A stretch of DNA of 64,000 bases, taken from contig RHPI01000890.1 in assembly GCA_009103225.1 (NCBI GenBank), positions 33,630 to 97,629 of the forward strand, in the 5' to 3' direction. Below, piece after piece: positions 42,659-55,588 of this stretch; the first letter of the stretch is position 1; every line of letters starts with the position of its first letter. The DNA is from Chlorokybus atmophyticus. Taxonomy: Eukaryota; Streptophyta; Chlorokybophyceae; Chlorokybales; Chlorokybaceae. The notes below the pieces were generated by a model that worked only from the letters and a program-made list of their open reading frames with translations, did no database searches and had not been told where the DNA came from. Position numbers and translations under genes: made by a program.

Positions 42659-42997
42659 CTTTGCACACGATTTCCGCGGTCGTTGTTTCTCGATCCAATA
42701 ACATCGTAAATGGTCATTTATAAGTGCCATCATCAATGGGTCGCGACTTGCCTAATGGCAGTCGCGCCGAACTGACCAGTTCAGTCGGCGCGGCAGGGCG
42801 CGACCTGCCTATCGCGGCGACGCGACCTGTGGGGCCAGCAGCGGCGCGATATGCGCGCGTTGACCGGTGTGGGCCTAAATTGGCCGGTCCTTGGACGGTG
42901 GGGCCGGTGACCGACCCTAAATCAGACCCCTGGGATTGATTCCCCAGCTGATGGGCGCCAGCTGCCGAGGCCGTCAGCGTTCTTAAGTGGGGGGGAA

Positions 42998-43076
42998 TGT
43001 AACGGGAAGGTACATTAAATTACCACAAATCGATCATAAAAGCACCAAGTCTTTTGTGGTCGAGTGGGCTGTGACA
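42998..43076 (+). repeat. TRIM LTR 2 (79 bp)
   Basis: Pairs with LTR 1 and follows the polypurine tract. Confidence 0.93.
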
Positions 43077-43081
43077 GCGGG

Positions 43082-43767
43082 GATAAGGTTTGGTTGTAAG
43101 CATCTACGATGAAGTTGGCCCCTCCTGGACCGCTAGCGTGACAATAAATGCATGAGAGTTAAAAAGATATGAGCTGGGGAGGAAGCATGAACCCGGTTGT
43201 GAAGCATGTACGTCATTTTCAGGCCATGATGCATGCCAGCATGCGCATCTTTGACACGGTGCAGCATGTTCAAAGTGTACAAACGAAAAGGGTATGCTGC
43301 TGTGCCAGCATGCATGGTGTAAAACATGCCACCAACATGCATAGCGTCGAACACAACGCATCCACCGCCATATATATCACAACACCGCCACCGGGCTGCG
43401 GCTATCCACCATTATAACTACTTTACTACCTGCCCCGTTAGTCCTGCATACATGCATGGTCAGGTTGGTCACCTGCACCGCGGCTGTGTGAAGCAACATT
43501 GTGCATGCTGCAATTGTTCTTTGCATCTATCCACACATGCCGTACACTGTCCTTCTGTCATTGCTGTTAGCTTATGCATCAGCCACGGATGCAACGATGA
43601 ATAGGAGGTGATGCATAGTACGCAGGCAATTGGCAGCTGGCATGGTGTGCGGCACAATGCTGCAATGTTCCATGCATGAGTACAACAAACCTACGCGCAT
43701 CAGCAATGACAGCTCAAGTATGTGCAGTGCCATTGCAATATTTCTCAACAGTCAAAGCACAGTCGAG
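43082..43767. other. Spacer and 3' flank of the LKR/SDH gene
   Basis: No convincing coding frame. The left end may be the remainder of the gypsy copy C LTR. The rest would include the 3' untranslated region of the minus-strand LKR/SDH gene. Confidence 0.5.
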
Positions 43768-46700
43768 TCAGTGTATTTCTTTGCGCTCGTCCATGTGCAC
43801 TCCCAACCGCTGCAACTCTGCCAGCACTGAGGACAAAGCAAAAGTTAGCGACTTCAATGAGTGACAGATTTCACAGCTCAGAACGTTGCATGACCACAAT
43901 GCAAGCCACTGCACACGCGAGGATGAGTCACATGGGCAATGTATGCATCATCAACTCACCTGGCTCGTAAACTTGAGCACTGATTGGCCGAACCACACCA
44001 AACTGGTCGATGCATCCAGACAGAAGCAACATCACGCCTATGGCAGCCGGGAGGCCCACCGTGCGTGCCATGGCTGTATCCCGCTCATCGCCAAATGCCA
44101 GCAGGGTTGCACTATGCTGCTCCGAGGCACGTGATGGGTACACAACTTGCAACTCGTGATGCAGCAACACCATATCCTGCGGACCATGGGAGAGTCATGC
44201 AACTGCTTCACTCTGTTTGATTGACTCGATTGGGCACTGCACCTAACCACCAAGGAATGCACGCACGCACGCATGCACATGCAGGGACACGCATGCAAAC
44301 ACACACACAAGCACCTGCTGCCCAGGCTGGTACATCAGCTTCGACTCCAGCAATGAGCACATCGCATCCATGGGGCTTTTTACGTTCGCGTGTATGGGTG
44401 TGTCATCCAGAAACCCAAGTCTCCTACAGCATGAGTCCAATTCAGTGAGTTTGTTCATGTATACACTGAGAGCAACGCTCGGGGTTATACCTCAGGCTAC
44501 CCATGATGCCCTTTGCATCAGCGACACTGCCGCAAGCTCCCACCGCAGCCATAGCTGATGCCACAGCGCTCAAGTCTTCGTCCTGTCCAACTTGCTGCTT
44601 CTTGCGTGCCAAAGCCCAAAACAACTGCAGTACACCAGGGCCAGAATTAGCTGCAAGTCACAACTGATGAAAAACAGGATGATAAGCGGAGCAATAAGCC
44701 TACCTGCTGGTGATTGCGAAGCTGTCCCAGCATAGACAGCTGCAGCTCCGCATCAAAGTACCCCAACCATGCGACTGCGTTCATGATCTTACTGAAGCCC
44801 TGATACCGCAAGGTGGCCCGGAAAACAGTCGAGGCTTCGGCATCGATGCCATACAACTGACCATACGACAGGGAATCGCGATTGGGTAGCCGTTCGAGTG
44901 CAAAAGCAGGGAGCTGCGGAAGACTCATTGGCACCGCCGACTTGAACAGATCTTCTCCGCGAATCTGTTGAATGAACATGAGCAAGCCGTGACACAACAA
45001 GTCAACATGTAAAGACTGACCTCAACTTTGCGACCATCCCACTTGTATGACGCGGCATTGCGGCCGGCCGCCAGAGCCCCGCGCGGGTTCCAGCTGAACC
45101 TGTAGCCCAGCGGGTTGTTGGCCGCAGCGGGAGCCGGCAAGCCACCGCACATGGAGATGAAGGACTTCACCCTACCGCCCTCGCTGTGAACGCGATCGAT
45201 CATCTGCATCGCCGCCATATGATCTGCATTTACCAACTTGCTCAGTCAAGTTTAGTCTTGTTGAAATGAGGAAGGCACTTCTACTCTATTACATACCAAC
45301 TCTTGCACCAGGATGGCACAACATGATGCTTACCAATGCCTGGATCGAGCCCAAGTTCGCATAGTAGTGTGACTCCGGCAGCTTTCGCCTTGTCGTGGAG
45401 CGCGGCCATCTGTTGGCTGACGTAGCTCGCAGTCACCAGATGGCGCCCTGACGCGATGCACAGCTCCGCAACCGATACGTGGCACTCTGGCGGCAGCAGG
45501 CTGACCACAACATCCGCCTGAAGGAGTCAATGAGAAACATCACACGAACTGAGTACCTCTGACCTCATGATCCCAACAGACAGCCAAGATAAGGCTGGAG
45601 CACCTGTTGGACGCAACTCTGTGTGGCAGCCAAGTCTGATGAGTCCAGCTGCAACGGAGTAGCTGAAGCACTAGGCAGGCCATCAGTCACCTGTAAAGAA
45701 GGTATCGTCTCTGAGAACCCTTGCACAAGGGCTACACGCATGAGGTTGTGATGCGAACAATGACTGAGCAAACATGAAAGCCGAATGCAAAGAGAAGCAA
45801 ATGTCAAACAATCACCTTCTTAGCGTCTTGCAGGTAGAGAGAGGCCACAGTAACATGAACATGCTTGCCATGGACATTGATGCTGGCAAGATACCGCACG
45901 AGAGGAGCGCAGACCCGTCCGGCACCTAGAACGAGCACCTTTCTGTGATTGCAAAATTTGTCGGAATGGGTCCGCGACGGTGCTTTGTGGTCGAGGCTCA
46001 CGTGCAGCTCTGCCACTTCCGTGCTGATGGACGGTGACAGCTTTGGAGACGTTATCCCCGCAACTTCAGCTATGCGGCGAATGATGCCGTCCAGAGCGTC
46101 TTTGGATGCTGCAGACACCTGCAAACCACACATACCAATTGATGAACCCAATCTTGTACCAAGTCTCGCATGACACGCGTACTCATTTACGCATACACGC
46201 ACATGCAAGCACACACACGCAGACACATACACACAAGCAAATGCTGATATCTTATGTCCTCCAGGCAATCAACCAACCCGTAATGCAGCTGTGGAGCTGT
46301 GAAGTCTGGTCTGGCCCAGGTTCCAGTCAACAAGCCTGAATCTGCCGCCAGCTTCTTCAATAATGTCGAGCGCATCATTGATGACAAACGTGTCGAACAG
46401 GTGCCCCGTGAGCGACACGGTTGTAGCAAAGGGGTGCTCATCATCTTCACTCTGCAAAGTCACAGATCAGGAGCAGCTTTGATATGCACTGTCATTCCAG
46501 TCATGTTCACCAGCCTGGGGAGAAAGTCAACTAAGCTTACCTGTGGGTGGCCGCGCTGCTCCTGAGCCACCTGCTCTTGCCGCATGCGCTCGATGTACTC
46601 ATACAAAGGTGTCAAGCTGGAGACACAATATCAACAACAGCAATAAGCAGTACGCTCAGGCAATGCACTCATCGTCAACGGCAGCATTTCTTTCTGGGAT

Positions 46701-49700
46701 GCACCAGCGAGCACTACCTGCCACTGAAGGCGATGCATGAGCGTCGCAGCGAGTCACTTGTTTTGTGAGGCGACTTTGCTGTTGCGAGCTCTTGGATGAA
46801 CGGAAACAACGCGTCTCCAAAGTACTTTGTTGCCTCCAGAGGCAGCTCTGAGGGCAATATATCAACACCCAGCACGAAGATGCCCGGCCCGTCCATGTCG
46901 TCATGCCAGGAGCCTGGCATCATCACAAAGGCATATCAGTGCTACTGCTTTGGTACCCACAAGTGTTGAACCAATAAGTCATGTCTGTTCAATGTTTGAG
47001 CCACTTACCTGCGATGGGATCATAACGGAAGAATGGGCGTTCTACAGTGGTGTGCGTTTTCAGGCACTCGATAGAGCCCTCTAAATCACAGGTGATGTCC
47101 GCAACACCAAACAAGCGTGTGCGCGATTGGTGGGCATCTGCCTCATCCCTCGGCTGGTGCAACAAAGTCAGTGCCACATGGCTGCTACCATCTCTTGAGG
47201 CATTGGCGTATGTGAATAACGCTACCACTCACCTGGGTGTGCCTTGACTCTAATTGCTTCAACTGCTCGTTTGACAACAGTTTCGGGAAGCGATATTCCC
47301 AATACATGCAGTTGATAACTGCAGATATGTATGGCGCCACTCGCTCATGAAACACGGGCCGATAGCGCTCAGGAAACTCTGCACAAGGGTGAATACCATA
47401 AGATAACAAGCTTGCACATGTAACATGGGCATATGTCACACACCGTAGTACTCTGCTTTATCGAACGTTGCCGACGGGTCCACTGGGGCCACCATGTGCT
47501 CGGCGGTGATGATGGTGCCATACAGCACATTCTCGCCGTACAGATTTCGTCTGGTGGCGATGTTAGGCAGCTCCTCTGTCGACACCATCTTGTGCGGGAG
47601 CAGTTTGAATAACTCAATTGCTCCGGAAGACACTACAGGACCAAAACTGCAACAGCATCAGCACCAGACTGCAATTACATTGATCATTGATTATTGATTG
47701 AGTGCATGGATACCAACTACAAACACATGTGCACACGCACACACAGCCACTGAGATGGTTTATCAACTTCCGTAACATTACCTCGCCCGGTGCCGGTGAA
47801 AGCGAAGACGAGGGGGCTCAAAGCAGGCGGCAGGCCTTGCGATGCAATGGCTTCGCCAACGGCTATCACCGCGGCTTTTGCGGCGGACAGCGACGGGTAC
47901 ATGTATGCGGATCCCATCGCAAGAAACGGTGTGGAGTAGCCCAGCGCCAACAAACCTGAGACAGCTACTTGCTTAGGACGGCACCAGCAGAGCAAAAGGT
48001 TCTGTGTCTGTACTTGTATGTATGTGTGCGCGTGTTTATGTGCCTGTTTCTGAGCCTGGAGCACAGCCATTTACTCATGCACAGTGATTGTGTGCGTGCA
48101 CCCTGCCTATGTGTATGCATGTGCGTGCTTGCATGTGTGCGTCTGATCGCAGAATACATAGCTGTGTGCAATGGGTGCGTGCGGGTGAGAGTATGCATGT
48201 GATCATGTGGGGGTGCATGCGTGTTGGTCCACAGATATGCACGTGCGCACACATGTACATGTAACCATGTGGGGTGCACATGCTTACGTTCTCCCAACCC
48301 CCGCAGAAAATCTATCATTCCAGCTCGGCCCGCGAATGCTCCAAACGCCACAAGCCTTCGCTTGTTCTTGTCCACGATGCATTCATAGTCGTATAGAGCA
48401 ACTCGTTTCTGCAGCACCTGGAGCAACACATCTCGTTTTGCGTGCTGAGCATGGTCGGCAATCGAGACCACGCAACACGACACAGCAAACACTGGTGGTG
48501 AGCACGTGTACTTGCATGCATCCATGAGCATGTGTGCGTGCATGTGTCAGCTTATGTGGCAGCGTTTCATGCGAGCAACATTATGTGGGGGCAGTGCTTC
48601 AACAGTCCGCAGAGGAGGACTGGAAAGTTATTGTTAACACTTGGAGACTGACACAATAGTGGAAACATTTGCCAACGTTGCCACCATTAGCACGCCAAAC
48701 TTGTTAGCAAGCACTTATGTAGTACATACGCAATGTCTACGGGCACCATGCGCATGACATGACGTGCACGCATATGTTCATGTTTGGTACCTCGTCCAGC
48801 ACAGGAAAGTTTTGTGGCTGCGCCTTCACAGTGTGGGAGAAAAACATGTACGACCTGCCCGGCAGAAGGCTCCCCACCTGTGCAGTTCATTTATCACAAG
48901 AGAGCCTATGGTTACACTTACGTAATTGCTTATCGCAGACATGCATGCTGTTGTGAGTGCACGTGTGTATGAGCAAATTATTGAACAATGTGCTTTGCTT
49001 GAAACCAGCATGTGCGCGCAAGTATGCACACTTGCGCGCAAAAGTCGTGCGTGCTGGTGGTCATCGCCTTGCAACAATAGTAACATGTGCACGAGTACAC
49101 ACACAATTACACACATGGGCACAAGTACCAGCGGTTGCTTGACGCCCAGGATGGTGCCGCAAGGCGAGAGATCATCAGACACTTCGCAGCCGGCATCGGC
49201 GTACTGAGCATCGGAGTGGATGCGCTTCGTGCACGGCTGCACGACGATCCGCACTACTGCACCGTCGCGCAGCAGCCGTGCGCAGTGCGACGGCGTCAGC
49301 GGCGCCCTCCTCTCCCACTTCAACCTTGCCTGGGGTGGGGAGTATTCAGTAATGCTACAGTGCTCTCTCAATTCAATGGCTTCCCTATTGGTCAATTGTT
49401 ACGGACATTGCTGTTGAATACTACTATACTTGCTGTTTGTCGCATTGCATGACTTCGTCTTAGTTGCTTCAATTGCACATGAATAGTAGAATCAGGGTTT
49501 GAGGCGACAAGCAAGTTTGAGCAAGCTGGAGCCAAGCCATTGCTACTTTAACCCGCGACTATCTTATTGTTTGCCCCATTTGCATGCAACGCTAGCTGCT
49601 AATCAACAAGAATGCACACGATCATCCGCCGCACAGATTGGTGTGACAGATAGTTGAGCTGTCTTCAACATCAGGTGCTAAGTTTTCCGCAACACAGTGC

Positions 49701-49858
49701 AATGCAATGCCGCTCTCAGTGGTGGTGACAGCACACAACCGGCTGTAATTGACCAAACCCCTCACCTCGCGAAGAATGCCGAGCACGCCGTTGCCGATCA
49801 CCACTTCACTGGACATCGCAGGTGCTACCTGCCCAGCAACGCCTGCCTGAGCCATCAT
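43768..49858 (-). CDS. LKR/SDH: Bifunctional lysine-ketoglutarate reductase / saccharopine dehydrogenase
   Basis: Twenty exons: 49766-49858, 49129-49329, 48791-48877, 48288-48417, 47782-47955, 47444-47632, 47233-47378, 47009-47153, 46718-46913, 46541-46616, 46278-46451, 45816-46118, 45604-45690, 45334-45517, 45021-45223, 44704-44964, 44491-44624, 44315-44423, 43960-44176, 43768-43826. They sum to 3,168 nt (1,055 residues), all in phase, ending in TGA. The LKR half has RLKWERRAPLTPSHCARLL, FAGRAGMIDFLRGLG and VINCMYWEYRFPKLLS. SDH begins near residue 540, with the NAD-binding VLVLGAGRV near 600, then LLPPECHVSVAELC, CELGLDPGIDHMAAMQMID and ARTVGLPAAIGVMLL. The enzyme condenses lysine with 2-oxoglutarate to saccharopine and oxidises it to aminoadipate semialdehyde and glutamate. 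Length and order match plant LKR/SDH (animal AASS is similar). Start is the ATG-ATG downstream of an in-frame TAG. Confidence 0.96.
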
Positions 49859-51643
49859 CCTACGCTCCTCACAACGGGCACTGCCCCAAGGCTAGCCCCA
49901 CGCTACCGCCTGCACGCCGAATCAACGCATGGAAGCTCTACCACAAGTGAAAACCCACCGACACCTGCTCACACTCTTGCCCCCGCCCCCGCCGTCGCCG
50001 TGCAGATCGTCCTTCCTGACAACGGCGACGCTGCTGCTGGGGCAGACACTGGCAGGCCCGCCCTTTTCCCCCAACGAGCGTGGTGTCAGCGTGCGTGGCG
50101 GGTCGGTAGTTCGGTTCAGCCCGTGCGTGTGTCGCGGTCAGCATGGCCGCCGCGCTGATGTGGCACTGGGGTGGCAATGCACAGGACACCCTCCTAATAA
50201 GGGGTTGGGCATCATTTGCATCAAGCTGACCATTGCTGGAATGACATGATTTGATGGTGTGACCATAATTATAGAACGTAACACACCATGTACATAAAAC
50301 GGTATGCTTGCCTACTTCAATTTTGGCTTTCTTGTTAGTACATATTATCACAGCTATAACGATAAACATCATTACAATTATATCATTGTTGATTTAATTT
50401 AAATAATGCTATTTGATGTTTCCAATTATTTCAGATTAATCTACGATGATGACCTTGACGTTGATCTATTACTAGTATATAGACCGCAAATTATTACTTT
50501 AATATACTATACGGGTGAGTATGGTTTACGATGGTACAAGTATTGACGTGGATAAACAATACCATAGTATTAAAGAAAGGGCATTCTCTTATTCATGCCT
50601 TCTACGTGAATGTCACCATTGTACGACACAAGCATCTCTAGAAGCAAAATCCGTGAACGCCATGTTGCTCTGCATGTACACGAGTGCACGATGGTGTGAC
50701 AATAATAACATGGCAATTGGTTGTGAAAAAAGGGTCACAATGTTATCAACATGTCACTTTGTTAGAATAAATAACTACATGTAGTTATTGTCATCGTGAT
50801 ATTTGTATGTGTGTTGGAAATCTATCTCTACATTACTGGGCAATTGCACATCACATAAATTTATGTGCGCATGACTCTTACATGTACATTTACAACTGTT
50901 TCACGTATGCAAGTGCTTGTTTTTGGAACATCACCATCTGTGGTTTCAACTCTGCATTGCATCTGACTGGTTAGTGCTAAAGGCACAATGTCGTATAAAT
51001 GGCACGTGGCTCCTTATATGGCAGCTGCAACGACTTTCGCTGTCATATCATAGTTGACAAGACGCTGGTGTCATACACAATCAACCACAAAGCGGTAAGG
51101 GTGGCATAGCAAGTTGCTGTTAGTTTAATATTATTATTATTATTGTTGTTATTATTACTATTATTATTATTACAATTAATAAATTGACTAGCAGCGGTCA
51201 CGTACTTAACCAGTGTAGTCAATCGATTCACTTGGTTTGATAATCCGGTTTTAGCAGCTTTGGCGAATACTTGCTGGCCCCACAGCCACAACCATCGCCA
51301 ACCCCACACAGCCCTCAGTCCCCAACCCATACATACCATGACAATCAAGTTCAAGGTATGTGATCAGCATCACCATACCAATAAACTTGGCATGACACAA
51401 GTCGGGTTGTGTCAAGAAGTCTCATGACATTTGAAGGTGAAGCACATAATGGACTCGGTGGCCTCCGAGTGAACTGAGTTCATGCCTTGCATCACACATC
51501 AACCAGTTGCCATTAACTCCTTCCGCTTACAATGATTGCAATGTAATCACACTTACATTGCACGACTCCTCAACCATCTACACTACACTACACATAACTA
51601 CCCATACGCGTGCCAACCTGCAACTACGTAGCATGGTGCTTTT
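49859..51643. other. Intergenic region between LKR/SDH and MRS2
   Basis: The LKR/SDH promoter should lie just above 49,858. Open frames at 49,697-50,249 are Pro-rich and look antisense or chance. 50,260-51,200 is AT-rich with an ATT-type microsatellite at 51,127-51,175 and an 89-codon open frame at 50,515-50,784 with no recognised family. A TGTAA lies about 100 nt past the MRS2 stop (about 51,543 on this strand as TTACA). Confidence 0.5.
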
Positions 51644-54320
51644 CTACCAGATACGCCGCTTGCGGCAATACTTGAGACTCGCACCCAACACGATTGCCGA
51701 GATGACCAACACGGACGCGCTCGCTATGGGGAAGGCGTAGGGGTTGTTCTCCATATGGGTAACAAGGTTCATGCCTGTGAGTGCGACAGCTGTCAATGCT
51801 ATGTGAATCACGCATATTCGCACTGCCTTGAGCGAGTGACAATACATTTCATAAGAGAGGAGAACAAACTCACCAAACACGCCAGTGACAACAGCACCGC
51901 ACGCGACGGCAAAGGTTGCGATGGTGAAGAAGAGCTCCGTCTTGATGAGCGTATTGCGCGCGCTGCATCAGCGGTGCACACGCAATGACCTTTCCATTCT
52001 CGAAAAAATCATCAACAACGAAATGTCAATTTTTATCATTGAAGACACAGCTTGTACCTTGCCAGCATCAAGCGGACAGCCTCCTCAGTGGCAGAGACGT
52101 TGCGGTGAATCCCGTGGATCGTGATGGCGGTCTCACTGACTCTTTTGAGCATGGTTTCAAGCAATTCCTCCATCTGCGCGCAGCGCACAAAGGCAACAAC
52201 ATGAGGCTAAACTCCTCTGCACACAAACACCGCAGCCCTGAATGGTGTATACTTACTTCTTGGTGTTGGTCTGTCCTCCTTTGGTGCCCGGCACTTGTCT
52301 TGACTGTAAGGTACATTGCAGCCATGTCCTGAACGCATGTAGCACAACAGTCTATGTCAGCAAGTACTGTCGACCCACATATCCTAGGCCCATCAGAAAT
52401 ACAGATGACCAATGTGGCAGCACAGCTGACTCAATTAGTCAGAAGTTGTTGGGTGGCATCATCTCACCTCATCGTTTTTGAGCAGCTCATCAAGTGCGGC
52501 TTTGAGTTGGTTCACTTCATTCTCAAGCTCAGCAAGCCTGCCAGCTTACGCCAGTGGCAGTGAAAGTCAATCAATCTGTCCTATGCGGAATAGTGCACAG
52601 TACTGTGTCATGCAAACAGGCATGCAACACAACATACACACAACACGCACTCTGTCTTGAGTGGCAGCAACTCCTGCGTCCCAATCAGATCCGCCCCCTC
52701 TGCATGCTTGGCCATCAGCTTTAGAATGGGCCCAACTTGTGCCTCTATAGCCTGCATGCATACGTGTGACAACACATCAGAAGTGCAAAGCATAGCCACG
52801 GCGCAGCCTATCACTCAGCAATAACAGTGCACGCACATGCACACGTATGCATGCAAACAGCACACGTGTGTGCCAGAGAAAAGCTTGTAGTTACCAAAGC
52901 CCCACCTCAGCGCGCCGTTTGAGTTCTTCACACGCGTAGTCTAGCAGAGCTTCCAAAGCACGAAACTCAAACGGCGCCACCGGTTGCCCTTCCCATCCGA
53001 CCGAAGCATCAGACAGCTTGGACATCAACTGCTCCACTCTGCACAGATAACCATTGCATTGCACATACCAATCACACAAATTACACAAAAAGTAACCACC
53101 ACATGCATGCATGAGCGCGACAACTTTCCAGCATGCATGAACACATAGTCACAGACACACATACATCGGGCTTTTCATGTCCAAAGGCTCCAGCAGCAGC
53201 ATGCGCCTGGCGAATATCATCGCCTTGACTGCCAGCAGGTTCACGAGGATGGCTGATTGGCGCACCGTGATAGTGAATATCTGTTGAGTTAGCAGGTCAG
53301 TGCCACACAAATGTACATATGAAGCAAGAACCAACCCTTGTAAAATTGCCTTCCCACCTCGTCGGGGAAAGTGGGGTCGATGACGCGCAAGTCTCGCCGC
53401 TGAAGCCCGCCTTCCATGCATAGCTCTGGCCTAAGACAGACCAATCTCATTAACACCAGGGATTAACACGAACATGTGATGGTTGCTGCACGTCTCACGT
53501 CATGCGTACACGTCAATGCTAATAGCTATAGAAGTTGTACGATTAGCAGCAGCACTATCAGCAACGCATTGCGTCCAAACTGCTATGTCCCACGATAGCT
53601 TACTGTTTGACTAAGGGTTGATTTGTTCGAGGAGTGTGCTTAGAGTGATCAAAGCTTTTCCATTTCACTTGCGGCAAGCGAAGAAGGTTGTTTTACTTAA
53701 CCACAACCACAAGCAACAACAAGCTGAAGCAAGCAACTAGTGGCAGTGTATCTACTGAGAATAAAGCCGAATGGACGACATCACAGAAGCCTAAGCAAGA
53801 AGCAAGCCAAGGAGTCAAACCTGGTGAAGACTGTGAGGTAGGGTCCATGCGGTGGCAGCTCCTGCAGCTGCAAGGCGTGGACCTTTTGGTTGTTGGACGG
53901 GCCTGCGGCGAGCACCTCGGCTGCCCTGCTGGAGGAGGAGGTGGAGATGGAGGTGAAGGTGGAGGAGGAGGTGCAGGAGGAGCCTTGAAGCTGTCTCACA
54001 TGCACCAAGCTTGCAGCTGATAGTGTTGAAGTGGAGAGCTGCTGCCCAGCGCAGGCGGCGAGCGGCCACAAGGAGGAGGAGGAGGAGGAGCTGACGCCTG
54101 ACGACAATATTAACAAGCTTGGTCGACTGTGCAGCACCCGACTGAGCGTGCTGCTGGCCACGGACCAGCTGCAGCCTGGTCCTTGGTGCTGGGCTTGGCG
54201 AGCAGCAGTGGTAGCGACGCCAGTGAATGCCTTCCACAGGGAATGACTGAAACCGCCTCCACAGCCGTGTGAGGCTCTCCCCGCCCTTGCAACAGCTGCC
54301 ACCACCGCCAAGGCGGCCAT
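51644..54320 (-). CDS. MRS2: MRS2/CorA-type magnesium transporter, probably organellar
   Basis: Ten exons: 53821-54320, 53358-53430, 53165-53280, 52906-53038, 52651-52751, 52468-52537, 52257-52328, 52058-52173, 51874-51962, 51644-51774; 1,401 nt, 466 residues, all junctions in phase, stop TAG. The Ser/Arg-rich N-terminus (MAALAVVAAVARAG ...) looks like an organelle transit peptide. Family signatures: GGLQRRDLRVIDPTF, FTITVRQSAILVNLLAVKAM, PFEFRALEALLDYACEELK, LAELENEVNQLKAALDELL with NDEDMAAMYLT, then TM1 (FFTIATFAVACGAVVTGVFG) leading into the GMN signature and TM2 (FPIASASVLVISAIVLGASL). GMN-containing pentamers conduct Mg2+ across the inner mitochondrial or plastid membrane. An upstream in-frame ATG at 54,404 would add 28 residues; the inner ATG was chosen because the transit-like sequence begins there. 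Confidence 0.94.
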
Positions 54321-55458
54321 GTGCGAGGGCGCAACAACTGCAGCTGGCAGGGGCTGAGAGTCAACTAACAGTTTTGCAGAGCTTGGTGCATACACTGCAC
54401 ACAAGTTGCCTTTAACACGGCATGATCACTACCAGGCCATGCACAGCATCCAGGGGCAGGGAATGTGGACCATAATTTTGGTTTTTGCGTACGGCACAAT
54501 GCATGCTGTACTTGCTAGCGTTACGGATTATGGTTGTACATAGTAACTTGACAGTGACATGAATTGAACCTCTTAGCAACATACTGATAGTGTTTGCAGT
54601 TATGGTCCGTTCTCGCGCTGACACCAACACATGCGCGCTTCCAACAAACAGCAATACCAACAACTGAGACCGACAACTATGGCCAAAGAAGTGTTTCATG
54701 TTGGTGTAAGCATGAACGCTAACCACACTATGACGGCATGTGCGCACCGTACATAGCAGTGATGGTTCAATGACATATGACAACAACTATAAGCACAACA
54801 CCAGGAAGGGTATATGTACCAATGAATGCAATGCAGGATTATGTCCAATAACACTGCTGGGTACTTTCAGATAACAGTTGCCAGGAACAACTGATGTTTG
54901 TAAATGCTGTTGGCACAAAGCAAAACAGCCCACTAATGGCTATTCACTCAGCTAGCATGCAGTCAATGGTCTGAATCTAACTGCTAGCGCAGTCGCTTGG
55001 CCGAAGCAGCGCCGTACTTGCAAAAGCAACAGCGGCACAACACCCTCACCGCCGCCCTCGAACTGATGTTCCATCCTGTAACAACATGCGTATCAGTCAA
55101 ACCACATGTGAGAAGAAGCCTGACTTGACATGGGGCTACACGTGCAACGAACTGCTCCGCTCAGATTCCAAATTATGCTCACCGCTGCATAGCAGCTCGA
55201 CAGTCTAACATGTACTTGGTGTGTGTAACATCATAGCGGGCTGTTGAAGCAAACAACAGTAAAATAATTATCAGGCCTCAGACGCGAATAGACTGTGCCA
55301 CAGCGAACAAGGCGATCTAACTGGTAGGTTCTCCTGCAAAGCAGGTCCAGCCAACGCCTTTGCTGACACTCTCGAGTAGTTGACATCACCGGCCGACCAT
55401 GCACGTAGACACAATTATAAGATACACAAACAGGTTGTTTACTTGAGTTACCACGCAG

Positions 55459-55588
55459 GTAGTCTGACCACTGGTCCTGTGCTCAGAAGCCAAGCGTGTG
55501 TGTTACATCTAGCCCAGGCGCCTCACCCCGCGCCTGCTATCAAACACAGTCCTGCATCACGGCACGGCAACACCAGTGGTCAGACTAC
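55459..55588. repeat. 17-bp perfect inverted repeat, 96-nt spacer
   Basis: GTAGTCTGACCACTGGT at 55,459-55,475 and its complement at 55,572-55,588. It could be the stem of a structured RNA or the ends of a very small inverted-repeat element; no target duplication is evident. Confidence 0.85.

Larger units (their letters stand above)
42543..43076 (+). mobile_element. TRIM-type miniature LTR retrotransposon, 534 bp
   Basis: Direct LTRs of exactly 79 bp (42,543-42,621 and 42,998-43,076), each TGTAACGG ... GGGCTGTGACA. The target duplication is GCGGG at 42,538-42,542 and 43,077-43,081. A primer-binding site starts one base after LTR 1: TGGTCATCAGAG, close to the common TGGTATCAGAGC initiator-Met site. 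A polypurine tract (AAGTGGGGGGGAA) directly precedes LTR 2. The 376-bp interior is GC-rich with a 71-codon open frame (42,724-42,939) of no recognised family and no gag or pol. The LTR 3' end and the bases after it contain tRNA-like Pol III A-box and B-box sequences. Confidence 0.93.

Noticed and set aside
42594-42666. tRNA gene with a GGTTCGATTCC T-loop
   Set aside because: Arm lengths fit a tRNA, but the acceptor and anticodon stems do not pair, the base before the anticodon is not T, and the segment straddles the exact LTR/PBS border of a TRIM. Treated as a tRNA-like promoter only.
50515-50784. 89-codon open frame as a small protein gene
   Set aside because: AT-rich intergenic sequence, no family, no splice or expression evidence visible.
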